Shown one piece after another: positions 1 through 10,600 of a stretch of 64,000 nucleotides of DNA. A program made the position numbers and the translations under genes. The stretch lies in assembly GCF_000003815.2 (NCBI RefSeq), contig NC_049993.1, positions 9,977,050 to 10,041,049 on the forward strand. The letters are read 5' to 3'. The notes beneath the pieces were generated by a model that searched no databases, was not told the DNA's origin, and worked only from the letters and a program-made list of their open reading frames with translations. Origin of the DNA: Branchiostoma floridae (taxonomy: Eukaryota; Chordata; Leptocardii; Amphioxiformes; Branchiostomatidae). Each line of letters begins with the position of its first letter. Within the stretch, counting starts at the first letter, position 1.

Positions 1-169
1 CGCATCACTAGCCACTTAATTAAGTTGTAGGCTAGCCACTGTTGACACTTACCCAAAACTAAGTACCTTAACTGACATCTCCGTCTATTGATACATCCTT
101 TAACCGTTTTAACTTCGAGATATTATTTACAGCTGCATGTAGCAGCTCTGTTTGGTCGTAATATATTAT

Positions 170-345
170 TAGTCTTGGTCTTGGACCGAAGATTGCCAGT
201 AGCGATAGTCTGTTACTGACGTGAATTTTGGAATCGGTCCAACATCCGGTCCACGGATTTTTTTCAGGTCCGGTTTTTTCGGACCGGTCCAAGAAGAAAA
301 AACGGTTTTGTACCGGTACACTGTACCGATACCCAGCCCTAGTGT
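170..345. mobile_element. GGGTGGGTACC-ended element, partial copy
   Basis: Shares GGTCCAACATCCGG, TTTTTTTCAGGTCCGG, GGACCGGTCCAA and TTTTGTACCGGTAC with the element at 50608. It directly abuts the 59-bp array. The far end is not defined. Confidence 0.65.
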
Positions 346-1422
346 GTATTAAAACACTTGAACATACCTGCAGTGCTAATGAAGAGTTTAGCCATGAAGA
401 GTGTGTATTATAACACCTGAACATACCTGTAGTGCTAATGAACAGTTTAGCCATAAAGAGTGTGTATTATAACACCTGAACATACCTACAGTGCTGATGA
501 AGAGTTTAGCCATGAAGAGTGTGTATTATAACACCTGAACATACCTACAGTGCTGATGAAGAGTTTAGCCATGAAGAGTGTGTATTATAACACCTGAACA
601 TACCTACAGTGCTGATGAAGAGTTTAGCCATGAAGAGTGTGTATTATAACACCTGAACATACCTACAGTGCTAATGAAGAGTTTAGCCATGAAGAGTGTG
701 TATTATAACACCTGAACATACCTACAGTGCTGATGAAGAGTTTAGCCATGAAGAGTGTGTATTATAACACCTGAACATACCTACAGTGCTGATGAAGAGT
801 TTAGCCATGAAGAGTGTGTATTATAACACCTGATCATACCTGTAGTGCTAATGAAGAGTTTAGCCATGAAGAGTGTGTATTATAACACCTGAACATACCT
901 GTAGTGCTAATGAAGAGTTTAGCCATGAAGAGTGTGTATTATAACACCTGAACATACCTGTAGTGCTAATGAAGAGTTTAGCCATGAAGAGTGTGTATTA
1001 TAACACCTGAACATACCTGTAGTGCTAATGAAGAGTTTAGCCATGAAGAGTGTGTATTATAACACCTGATCATACCTGTAGTGCTAATGAAGAGTTTAGC
1101 CATGAAGAGTGTGTATTATAACACCTGAACATACCTGCAGTGCTAATGAAGAGTTCTGCCATGAAGAGTGTGTATTATAACACCTGAACATACCTGTAGT
1201 GCTAATGAAGAGTTTAGCCATGAAGAGTGTGTATTATAACACCTGAACATACCTGTAGTGAAGAGTTCTGCCATGAAGAGTGTGTATTATAACACCTGAA
1301 CATACCTGCAGTGCTGATGAAGAGTTTAGCCATGAAGAGTGTGTATTATAACACCTGAACATACCTGAAGTGCCAGGAAGAGTTCTGCCATGAAGAGTGT
1401 GTATTATAACACCTGAACATAC
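345..1422 (-). repeat. 59-bp tandem array derived from the 3' edge and donor site of PAIP1 exon 4
   Basis: About 18 head-to-tail units of about 59 bp. On the gene strand each unit reads TACACACTCTTCATGGC, then an AACTCTTC stretch, then a CAG|GTATGTTCAGG donor and TGTTATAA. This is the last 40 or so bases of PAIP1 exon 4 plus the first 20 or so of the following intron. Units next to the exon (about 1260-1422) are the same as the exon end, with GGCAGAACTCTTCC. Distal units have drifted to GGCTAAACTCTTCATTAGC. The donor core is kept in nearly all units. Confidence 0.92.
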
Positions 1423-4400
1423 CTGAAGTGCCAGGAAGAGTTCTGCCATGAAGAGTGTGTATCTCTCCAGCCTGTGTAGTCTGGTGCGATCTTTTACCGC
1501 CTCTTCACGCTGTTCAAACTCCACGTGACATCGCTTCAGCAGGTGCTGCCGGAAGTTCCCTGTCTCGCTGGACACTGTCAGGTTGTGGGACAGGTGGTCG
1601 CAGAGCACAGCTCCCGTGTATCTAAAGTTGGGCTGCTCACAAGCCTAAACAAACAAACAAACATCAGTACAGTCATTGTCAGGTTGTGGGACAGGTGGTC
1701 GCAGAGCACAGCTCCTGTGTATCTAAAGTTGGGCTGCTCACAAGCCTTAACAAACAAACAAACATCAGTACAGTCATTGTCAGGTTGTGGGACAGGTGGT
1801 CGCAGAGCACTGCTCTTGTGTATCTGAAGTTGGGCTGTTCACAAGCCTAAACAAACAAACAAACAAACAAACATCAGTACAGCCATTGTCAGGTTGTGGG
1901 ACAGGTGGTCGCAGAGCACTGTTCTTCTGTATCTGAAGTTGGGCTGTTCAAAAGCCTAAACAAACAAACAAACAAACATCAGTACAGTCATTGTCAGGTT
2001 GTGGGATAGGTGGTCGCAGAGCACAGCTCCTGTGTATCTGAAGTTGGGCTGTTCACAAGCCTAAACAAACAAACAAACATCAGTACAGTCATTGTCAGGT
2101 TGTGGGACAGGTGGTCGCAGAGCACAGCTCCTGTGTCTCTAAAGTTGGGCTGCTCACAAGCCTAAACAAACAAACAAACATCAGTACAGTCACTGTCAGG
2201 TTGTGGGACAGGTGGTCGCAGAGCACAGCTCCTGTGTCTCTAAAGTTGGGCTGCTCACAAGCCTAAACAAACAAACAAACAAACAAACATCAGTACAGCC
2301 ATTGTCAGGTTGTGGGACAGGTGGTCGCAGAGCACAGCTCCTGTGTATCTGAAGTTTGGCTGTTCACAAGCCTAAACAAACAAAGAACTATCAGTACAGC
2401 CATTGTAAGGTTGTGGGACAGGTGGTCGCAGAGCACAGCTCCTGTGTATCTAAAGTTGGGCTGCTCACAAGCCTAAACAAACAAACAAACAAACAAACAT
2501 CAGTAAAGCCATTGTCAGGTTGTGGGACAGAGGGTCGCAGAGCACAGAGTTTTGAAAAGATATTTGTGACGTTACTAATGGGCTTTACAGATGATCGATC
2601 ATGTGTTGACTTTCTGGAGTAAGCATTTCCATATGTGATTGGTGAAATATATTCAAATAGACCTGGAATAATCTTGTCTTTGATTTATTCACCTCGTGTA
2701 TGGTCTTGATTTTTTCCAGAAATGTATATTTTTACATGACATTGTCTAGCGCTACTGTGAAATCAACTACAATCCCCAAACACCACAGAGGTCGTTCCGG
2801 CTAATTTCTACATTTCACACTAAATTCCTGAAGCAGGGCGTAATCTTATCCAGCGGTGGAAGGGTTAACAAAAGAATGGACAGGCCATTACCTGTTCATA
2901 GATGGTGTCTACGATCTCCAGGACCGTGTTCCCGTCGCTAATCCACGTGTTCAGCGTGTCGGAGAGGGGGCCAAGCAGATCGTGGAAATCTCCGGGGTTG
3001 TCCGTTAGCTGTACAATGGTGGCTTTCAGGTGCTCGATGGCATTGATGTCTGAGTTGGAACCCCTTCTCTGTACCTGTAAATAAATATATTCCATAAAAT
3101 AAAGAAGTGATTCATCACTTTCTTTATTAAGTTCTGCAAAGAGTAGTGCTTGAAATGAACGTTACCCCAGCCAGTCCCTTGCAAGGTTTGTGGAAGCCAT
3201 AATTTGTAGTAAACATTTTTATTGGATATATATAGAATACAACACGGTGTATTCCATATCACCTGCGAGGTACCAGCCCGACCGCGGGTCGGATCGCCCG
3301 AAGGCCGGAGGGCGATCCGACCCGCGGGAGGGCTGAAGTTTAACAAATTTGGTGCTCTCGAACAAAAAATGTTGCAACAGTAATGTTCCAATGTCCGAAT
3401 CAGGTATTCGAACTTTCGATGGCGCCGTACTCGGTCTGCTCGAAACAGTTGGATTTTTTCAAATGGAGCCCGTGTGATACACCTTTCGAACCTGTGCGAT
3501 ACAGAACTTATGGCCCGGTCCAGAACACCAGTGTCGAACGTTTTCGCGTCACAGGTATGACATAATGAAGTTTTCTTGCCAACCTTTCATTTTTCTATTT
3601 TTCTTACCTATGTTTGATTGTCTGTCTACGTCTGCTATGATCATTAGGATTGAAATTAATGCAGTTCTGAAGCTCCAGTCATTTTCGCAATGGAGAAGGT
3701 GGTACTACGTACCAAAACACTTGGTAATAAGAGTTTCTTTGAAAACTTTAGAAAACTTGACAATACTGTAAATCCATTTAAGTTTGCAGGGATTTCATTT
3801 CGCGGTAGCAGGAAAAAGAACTTTTCGCTGTGGTTTAAAGTTCGCGGTAGCACCATAGACAGTAGTCTCTTATTGCCATGGAAAAATGTTCGTGGCAGTT
3901 TTAAGTTCACGGTGAATCCACCACCGCGAAAAACACGAACATTAAACCTCTGCAAAAGTTTCTGCGTTTACAGTATCCTACAGTACTTATATAGTTGTAA
4001 TCTTTGACAGTGAGGGGATAAAATTTACCACAGTTCTGGGTACAAACTCAGCAGCGTGGACAGACAGTTTGGAAGATGATGCCAGGGTCTTGTCAGAGCT
4101 GATAGACGTGTCGTCAGTGTCGGTACTTCTGCTGTCTGTGCTGTCCACTGCAAGGAGGGCACAAACAGATAATCTCCAAGCAGATCCTACGGCGCCATAA
4201 GATAGTATCAAAGCTGGCCAAGGAGTGTAAGCCGGCTAAGGGAGTCAAACGGGCACCGGAAGTTCCTACGGGAAGTTTGATACTACACATTACGCACCGT
4301 GGATCTGGTTGGAGATTAACAAACAGATACATCCAGATTGTGGATTTTGCACAAATCTCCAAGCAGTTGCAAGGATTTGGCTTATTCTCAGCGTATACAA

Positions 4401-5369
4401 GGAGGATTAAAAACCATCAACCGACAATACTAGTACTAGTACTAGAAAAGAGTACAGAATGTACTGAATCCTTTTGTCTGCTTGGAGACAGTATTTGCAT
4501 CATCCAATATCACTTGAAACATTGACACAAATCAATACTAATACATTGATCCATTTCTTTATAAATCATGTGTGCTAGTCTGTGTGAGTCTATATTAATT
4601 CTGTTATGATACTCACATACTCTACATGAGAATTTGAGACTTTATTTGAAAATCCATCAGTGATGTGCCCTAGGGCACGCAACTAATCTTCCTGGACTTC
4701 ATGACAAAACAAAGACATACATACAAAATATTTACATATACATGTCAATTAAAAAATGGTTGTGGCATTAATATATACACAATACAATATCAATGAAACG
4801 GCTCAGCTAGTACATAATATACTATACACAATGCACAAAATGGAACAAGTCAAGATCAGTTTTCTAGTTTCAGACTGGAGAGTAGATCACAGAGGCCATT
4901 TTGAAAGACCTTAAAGATTGGACAGACTGTAGCGCCATAGGCAGCTGGTTCTACATTGATATTGCTCTATACCTAAATGTCCTTTTCAGGGAGTTTGTCT
5001 TAGGTTTGCCTAACTTGAAATTACTTCCTGAAGCAAAGCGAGTACTGTAATTGTGCTGTTTACTGCTGAGACGGACAGGTTCCTGGTTACAACATCCCAT
5101 CCCGTGTACATACCGTCATCCTCAGTCTTGATGCTGTGGTCTCGGATGGTTTGTGGGAAGGGTCTTCTCAGCTGCGGCTTCTCTGGGGATCCCGTCTTCC
5201 CATCAGCCCTTGTGGCGGGGTCAGGTGAGTTCACGGAGGGGGAGGAGTTGGTCCTCCTGTCCAGGAACCCCACGGCCCCCCCACCCCGGGGACCCTTGTA
5301 CACCCCCCTGCCCCTCCCCCTCCCGACCGACGGCGAGTCTCCGCTAGCGTTGACGTTCTCGGACGACAT
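1423..5369 (-). CDS. PAIP1: PAIP1-like polyadenylate-binding protein-interacting protein, 5' part (first four coding exons)
   Basis: Coding exons in gene order are 5114-5369, 4029-4147, 2892-3074 and 1423-1644; phases 1, 0, 0, 0 join without a break into about 260 residues. The ATG at 5369-5367 opens a Gly/Arg-rich N-terminus. Exon 2 carries a PAM2 motif, LSVHAAEFVP, at residues 113-122; in this family PAM2 binds the MLLE domain of poly(A)-binding protein. Exon 3 (with DNPGDFHDLL and IVDTIYEQ) and exon 4 (with NFRYTGAVLCDHLSHNLTV and GNFRQHLLKRC) match the start of the MIF4G domain, which in PAIP1 contacts eIF4A/eIF3 to stimulate translation of circularised mRNA in the cytoplasm. The remaining exons must lie beyond base 1, because nothing left of 1423 codes. 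Exon 4 is flanked on both sides by tandem arrays made of its own edges. Assignment rests on recognition of the family, not on a search. Confidence 0.88.
1645..2545 (-). repeat. 101-109-bp tandem array derived from the acceptor and 5' edge of PAIP1 exon 4
   Basis: About nine head-to-tail units. On the gene strand each has a (TTTG)n tract, an AG acceptor, then about 70 bases copied from the start of exon 4 (GCTTGTGAGCAGCCCAAC through CACAACCTGACA). Length differences between units come from the number of CAAA/TTTG steps (three to six). The array lies in the intron upstream of the real exon 4 acceptor at 1645-1646, so the transcript meets about nine decoy acceptors first. Confidence 0.92.
3275..3334. 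repeat. GC-rich perfect hairpin
   Basis: An 18-bp perfect inverted repeat, CCGCGGGTCGGATCGCCC at 3282-3299 and its complement at 3310-3327, with a 10-base loop. Pairing continues outward through CAGCCC and GGGCTG. It is strikingly GC-rich within AT-rich intronic DNA of the PAIP1-like gene. I see no other copy in the window. Confidence 0.8.
3762..3976. mobile_element. MITE with TACTGTAAA-type ends, copy 1
   Basis: The left end reads ACTGTAAATCCATTTAAG followed by TTTCGCGGT. The right end reads GCAAAAGTTTCTGCGTTTAC followed by AGTA, an imperfect inverted match to the left. Internal segments repeat the TTCGCGGTAGCA motif. A shorter relative lies at 5672-5776. No coding capacity. It sits in a PAIP1-like intron. 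Confidence 0.55.
4173..4315. mobile_element. TCTCCAAGCAGATC-type hairpin MITE, copy 1
   Basis: Starts with TCTCCAAGCAGATCC and ends with GGATCTGGTTGGAGA. An inner arm ATCAAAGCTGG has a counterpart near TTTGATACTA on the other side. Related copies are at 19619-19752 and 30614-30787. This copy ends only about 25 bases upstream of the acceptor of PAIP1-like exon 2 (4148-4150), so it supplies part of the branch-point region. Confidence 0.7.
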
Positions 5370-5671
5370 GGCTCTCCGCCTTGCTTTGAAAAAATAGAAC
5401 ACTAAATCCATGGAAGCATGCGAGGACGGGGTGGACAAACACACAACATGGTTAGAAATACAGGAATATAGGAGAGCTAGGTCTGACATTGTCAACTTTA
5501 ACATAATGACAACTGTGCAAAAGTTCACAATGGGAAAAACACTGGTACTAGTACTACAGTAGTGTTATATGAAGAAAGAATGTTAACTATTTGACTTGTT
5601 CATAGGCATCAAAACTTAAATGAAATTTCTTTTGCTTTACTTTATTGAAATTACAACAAGGCACTACAGAG

Positions 5672-5776
5672 GGTACTGTAAATGTATTTAAGTACGCGAG
5701 GAATTAATTTCGCGGTGGCCGGAAAAAGGACCGCGAACGTCAAACCACCGCAAAAGTTTCTGCATTTACTAGTATG
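5672..5776. mobile_element. MITE with TACTGTAAA-type ends, copy 2 (short)
   Basis: The left end reads TACTGTAAATGTATTTAAG. It has an inner TTTCGCGGTGGCCGG and a right end CCGCAAAAGTTTCTGCATTT. It shares ends with the element at 3762-3976 but is about half its length. It lies upstream of the PAIP1-like start exon. Confidence 0.55.
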
Positions 5777-6710
5777 CCAGGCAGCAATGCCGATGTTGGG
5801 TGCCATCAAACATACACACATTACATAGCAGAACATAAACAAAGAATATAGCAGTAGTACATTAAATGACAAGCATTCAGTGATTCACATACAGTCAAAC
5901 CTGTCTATAGTGGCCACTCAATCTATCATAATCTGAAGTCCATATTATTTTATCTGTGTAACAATTTACAATGTTTTTGCAATGTAAATTAACCACGCCA
6001 ATAGTGTATTAGAACATAACTTCACCACAATTTACCTCCGTAATAGTGGTGTCGTCTGTTGACCTTATATGACCTCGTTTGTCGGCGGTAAGGCAGTTTT
6101 GTTTTGAAAATAAAGAGGTTCTAAATCCAGCGTAGGGTGACAATACGGCTGCTGTAAGGTTTCCGCTAATACAGGTTTGACTGTACGTAACAACAACACA
6201 ATATAAATTTCTTAAAAAAAAAAGCAATTACAGTATACAGTATCGTAAAACTTTTACTGATTAAGACTTTGTAAAAAAAATTCAGAGGTAAACACTAGAA
6301 AGGCAACATTTTTGAAAAAAATGCAGAATGTGGGCGAAGGGAAAAGAAAGCAAAAATCGGAAGAAAAGAAGCATCAAGAAAGGCAACATTTTCACGAAAA
6401 TGCAGCAAAAAAAAATTAAAAAATATTAAAATTATTATCTATCCACGAATTCGATCCCGGAGCGTTGGTTTCCAACGCGTGAATAATACCACTCAGCAAG
6501 TCCTACAACATGTTACAGTAGCACGTTTTAACAGATATACAAATGTATTGCGTAGCTTGAACACGTCCGTTCACCGTTGAATTTGCAAGATTCCAAGGTC
6601 CAATTTTCTGAAGATAATGTTTTTGTGTGAAAATTTATCAGTCTCGTTCATTCCATGACCGGCAACATCTTCCTTGAGCGCCTGTTTGGTCGTCTCAGCT
6701 GCTATAGTAT

Positions 6711-7012
6711 TATCAAACTGCATGCCGAATGCCATTTTGTGTTCTGTGCGTTGATTGGTTCACCTCTGCGTACACCCGCGACAGTCCGCGACTTTATTCC
6801 AATCAAAAAGCTGGAAACGCAGAGTATATGTTTACAGCTTCCATTTTTTCTGAGTTCCGATTGGCTATTATTAAACTTGATGCCGATTGTGTTCTGTGTG
6901 TTGATAGGTTCACCTCTGACGTAAAACCGAGAAAGTGACACTTTAAGCCAATCAAAAAGCTTGAAACGTGGAGTACATGTTTACAGCTTCCATTTTTTCT
7001 GATTTCCGGGTG
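6711..7012. repeat. Tandem duplication (period about 157 bp) with CCAAT motifs, between PAIP1 and BRX1
   Basis: Two diverged copies, about 6711-6868 and 6869-7012. They share TGTTCTGTG, GGTTCACCTCTG, CCAATCAAAAAGC and TTTACAGCTTCCATTTTTTC. Each copy contains two CCAAT-box cores (ATTGG or CCAAT), and the ATTGG in the second copy's TTGATAGG is decayed. The site is 650-950 bases upstream of the BRX1 start codon and about 1.3 kb upstream of PAIP1-like. A shared promoter or enhancer role is possible but unproven. Confidence 0.6.
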
Positions 7013-7658
7013 GAATATGCAAATATCTGAGGAAAAACTAAATGTGTTGCTTCGCCCACATAATGACGTTTTAAAAATGTTAACGAGAGACTGACATTCA
7101 AGCAGTATCTTCACAATATATTCTTAAGTGCTTACGATTGTCATAACCATGTCATATATGACTGATGACTAATCCTAAATTTCTAATCCATGATTCAATA
7201 CTGAACTGTTACTTATTATTTATCAGTCAGCTCTAATGTTTCGTATACAGTACAAAACTTAAATTCCAAGGGTGAAAGACCAGCTGCAAGTTATGGAAGC
7301 TGCAAACGTAAACAAAATTTATGACCCTGATGATTTTCTGTCAAAAAGCCATCTTCATTTCGACACGTGTGGGAGGGGGGCAGATGGCTGTCGAATTTCT
7401 CTCACCGAAACTCGGGCATTTTCCCGCCAAAATAACATCGCTTGCACAAACTAATAGCATCGATAACAGCGTAAGTATATCGGGCATAACCAGAGCTACG
7501 AATTGTTTTATATGTTTGCATATTCATCATTGAAAGGGTATAAAATTGCAACTGACTTTTCAGACCAGATATTCTTCCGTGTTTGTTGTGATCTCGCTGA
7601 AATCTCGTTCGGAACTGAAAGTAACGCGAGACTGCAGTTGACCTGTGGTGACCCCAAG

Positions 7659-10600
7659 ATGGCGGCGATGGGTAGAAAACGTGGTGGCGTGAAACAAACC
7701 GGCGATCAAGTCGCCAAGAAGGCTAAAACCGAGAATGGAGAAGACGGAAACTCTCCCAATGTACAGCCTACAACGCAAGGAACAGCTATGGGGGACAAGA
7801 GAAAGAAGGTATGGCGATGTGAGGGTAAAATGTGGGATAGACTGCAGTAGTGGGAGGGGGGCATGTGCCCACACGCGTTCAGTTTGCATGCATATCAAAT
7901 TTGTCATGAGCTAAATGTGGTATGTTCTTACTTCTCAATTGGATTGAGTCCCAAGTCCCAAAGTCCCCGCCTGCAAAACACAGTACAGGCAAAATACTTT
8001 CTTCCCACGTACAACTAGGGATTGGAACAACCTCCCAGCTGAGGCAGCTTTGGCATCAACCCTGCCAGATTTCAAATCCAAAATTTAAAGTCCCCCTCCG
8101 CTTGCGCAGTGATCTTCTCGGAGTAAGCTATGGCTGCAGAATACTCAACAAGTTGAGAGTGGCAGCCCTAATGAAAGAAGAAGAAGAAGAATATAAAAGG
8201 CATATTAATGAAGTTAGAGCAGAAAAAAATCATTTTCCTGAAGTACATATTCTAAGTTAGGGAGGAAAGATACACGAAATTCAAACCCATTCATGATATC
8301 ATAGATTATATGAAAAATTCTTCATAAAATTATGAAATTAGTAGTAGTTTACTGGAACTTTTTCTATAGTGCTATTTGACACGATTTTCCCCACAGTATC
8401 ATGGAATAAGCTCTTTCAGTCACACTTCCAAGTAAGCATGTGCAGCAACAGGAATATGTCAGGTGAAGGCCCCTGAGACATAACATTTAACACGTCTGGC
8501 CAGTCAGTCAGTCAGCCATAGTCATACGGTGTATTACAGCACCGTTGGGGTTATACAAATGTACCTGATTCGCTACTGTGATAGCCTGCTGACCAACTGT
8601 GGTGTGTTGTAGCCGGCTACCTGTGGTGAGAGTGGTCATAAATCCTAGGTTCTCCTCGCTCTGATCAAGGGCCTTCAAGAACCTTTCTACAGCCGTCCTG
8701 CCAGACCCCAACACGAAAGATATTTTTGAGGTTGGGGTATGGTATCCAGGCTACCTTTCTTTAAAGTTTTAGCTGGACATTGGTATGCAAAGAGATGAGA
8801 ACTGTTTCTGGAGACTTCCCTTCTGACATATTATCCACAATTCCTTTCACTGCACATGGGTACTTAGAACTATGAATATGCTTATAGCTTAACCTCCATA
8901 GCAGACATTCTGGGCCTTTTTTTGTCAATTTTGGCTCTTGATAAACTTTTTATGGCCATTTCTTTCTGTACTGGGTTGCTTGTACTACTTTTGAACATGC
9001 TTATTGCCCTGAACATGTCAAAAGTAGTCAGCAGGTCACAACAATATGTCTTTTTTGTCAGCGACGTAACGAACGGAGAAAGGTGCAGAAGAAGTTGAAG
9101 AAGAAGATGCAGAGGGAAGGTGCACATCAGCCCAAACCTCCAGTTACTTTAGAGGAGAACTCAGAGGAGTCTGAAGAGGAGGACTCAGAAACAGAAGAAC
9201 AGGAGACTCCTGCACCAGTCACAAGAGAGGACCCTCCACCTTTACATGGGGTAAGGGTTATTTTTACCAAACGAAATGTTAGAAATTTTGCTCACTGAAA
9301 TAGCGACTGAGCATTTTGTGTTGTGTGACTGGTGTAGTGAAAGTGTAGCCGGACAGCCGCACATAACAGGTTGACATAACGTTTTTTCTTAAACTTTGTT
9401 TGGAAAGCCAACGAATGTGCATTTTGGTGACAATGCTGTTTATTTTAAGACACATTGGCATCATTATTTCATTGGAAACTTTCAGAAAAGTAATAAAGTA
9501 TTGCCTAAACAAGCCCCAAAATTAGACAACTTGAGCTAAAATTATTATATCTAGCGGTCTTTTTTCAAGTGAACTTGACTGTACTTGATGATACTTTTTG
9601 ATACCTGTAGGGCAAGTGGACCAACAAGCAGCGGTGTCTGGTGTTCTGTTCCCGCGGAGTTTCTTACCGAGCCAGACATCTCATGAACGACCTTAAGATG
9701 CTCATGCCTCATGCTAAAGCAGGTAAGCACTCCAGCGCATACATTTACTGTATGTTACAAAATCAAACTTGCCCATGGTGAGATGGACATTAATGACATT
9801 TTAGTTAAGTTTAGTTTGACCAATGACAGGATTCTTAATGCTTGGGTCAATGGGGGAAAACAACTAAAGAACCACCCTAAAATGTCTGCAATGGCCAGAT
9901 GGTCAGTCAGTGTACAGACTTGACTGTTTTGTTGTCTTTAATACAGTCTTTGATACAGTCTTTGCAGTTGTTGAACAGTAAAAGATCTTGCCTAGTTTTC
10001 CTGTAAGGTATGATTTACCTTAGTTAATGTATGTCTCATGGTGAACTTTTTCTACTTTCAGAGAGCAAGATGCACAAAAAGGAAAACATCCAACTCATAA
10101 ATGAGGTAATACTTATTACAATGGTTTATAAGTCAGTTGCTTGATTAGCTGCTAATACTAAACAGAATCATTCTATATTACCCTGAAGCTTTTGAGGAAA
10201 TGACTGATGCTAGAAAAGTTGAGTTGAGCCCTTTAGCCCCCTAGGAAGCTACTCTTCCAGTGCTCACAACAGTAAAAAAACATAAGTACAAATACATGAA
10301 ACAGACACCAATGCTTTAGATGCTTTATTTATAATTGTCCATTAGCTGACATGATAACAAAGAAGTTAAGTCTAGTGATGATTTTCCCTCCACAGATGTG
10401 TGAGATGAAGAACTGCAACAAGTGTGTTTATCTGGAGGCCAGGAAGAAGATGGATCTGTACATGTGGTGAGTACTGATGGTAATTCTGATTAAAAATTGT
10501 TTGGATGATAAGGAAAAGAGATCTTGTTTGCTATGTTGATGCCATCTAGTAGTAGTAGCCATTCGTCAGGTTCGCAAGACTATAATGTTGTACACAAATT

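Noticed and set aside
345-1422. Possible CRISPR array because of regular repeats
   Set aside because: Units are contiguous with no unique spacers, the genome is eukaryotic, and each unit is a copy of an exon-intron boundary.
1234-1608. 124-codon open frame read as a single exon
   Set aside because: Only the part in 1423-1608 matches the MIF4G family; beyond the donor at 1422 the frame is repeat sequence.
3656-4007. Overlapping open frames on both strands near 3700-4000
   Set aside because: They coincide with an inverted-repeat MITE, which is symmetrical and so opens frames on both strands.
5010-5113. Continuation of PAIP1 exon 1 past 5114
   Set aside because: The strong donor at 5113-5112 joins in phase to the PAM2 exon; read-through gives unrelated residues.
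6655-7114. Several 70-100-codon open frames on both strands
   Set aside because: They come from the tandem duplication upstream of BRX1 and show no protein pattern or splice partners.
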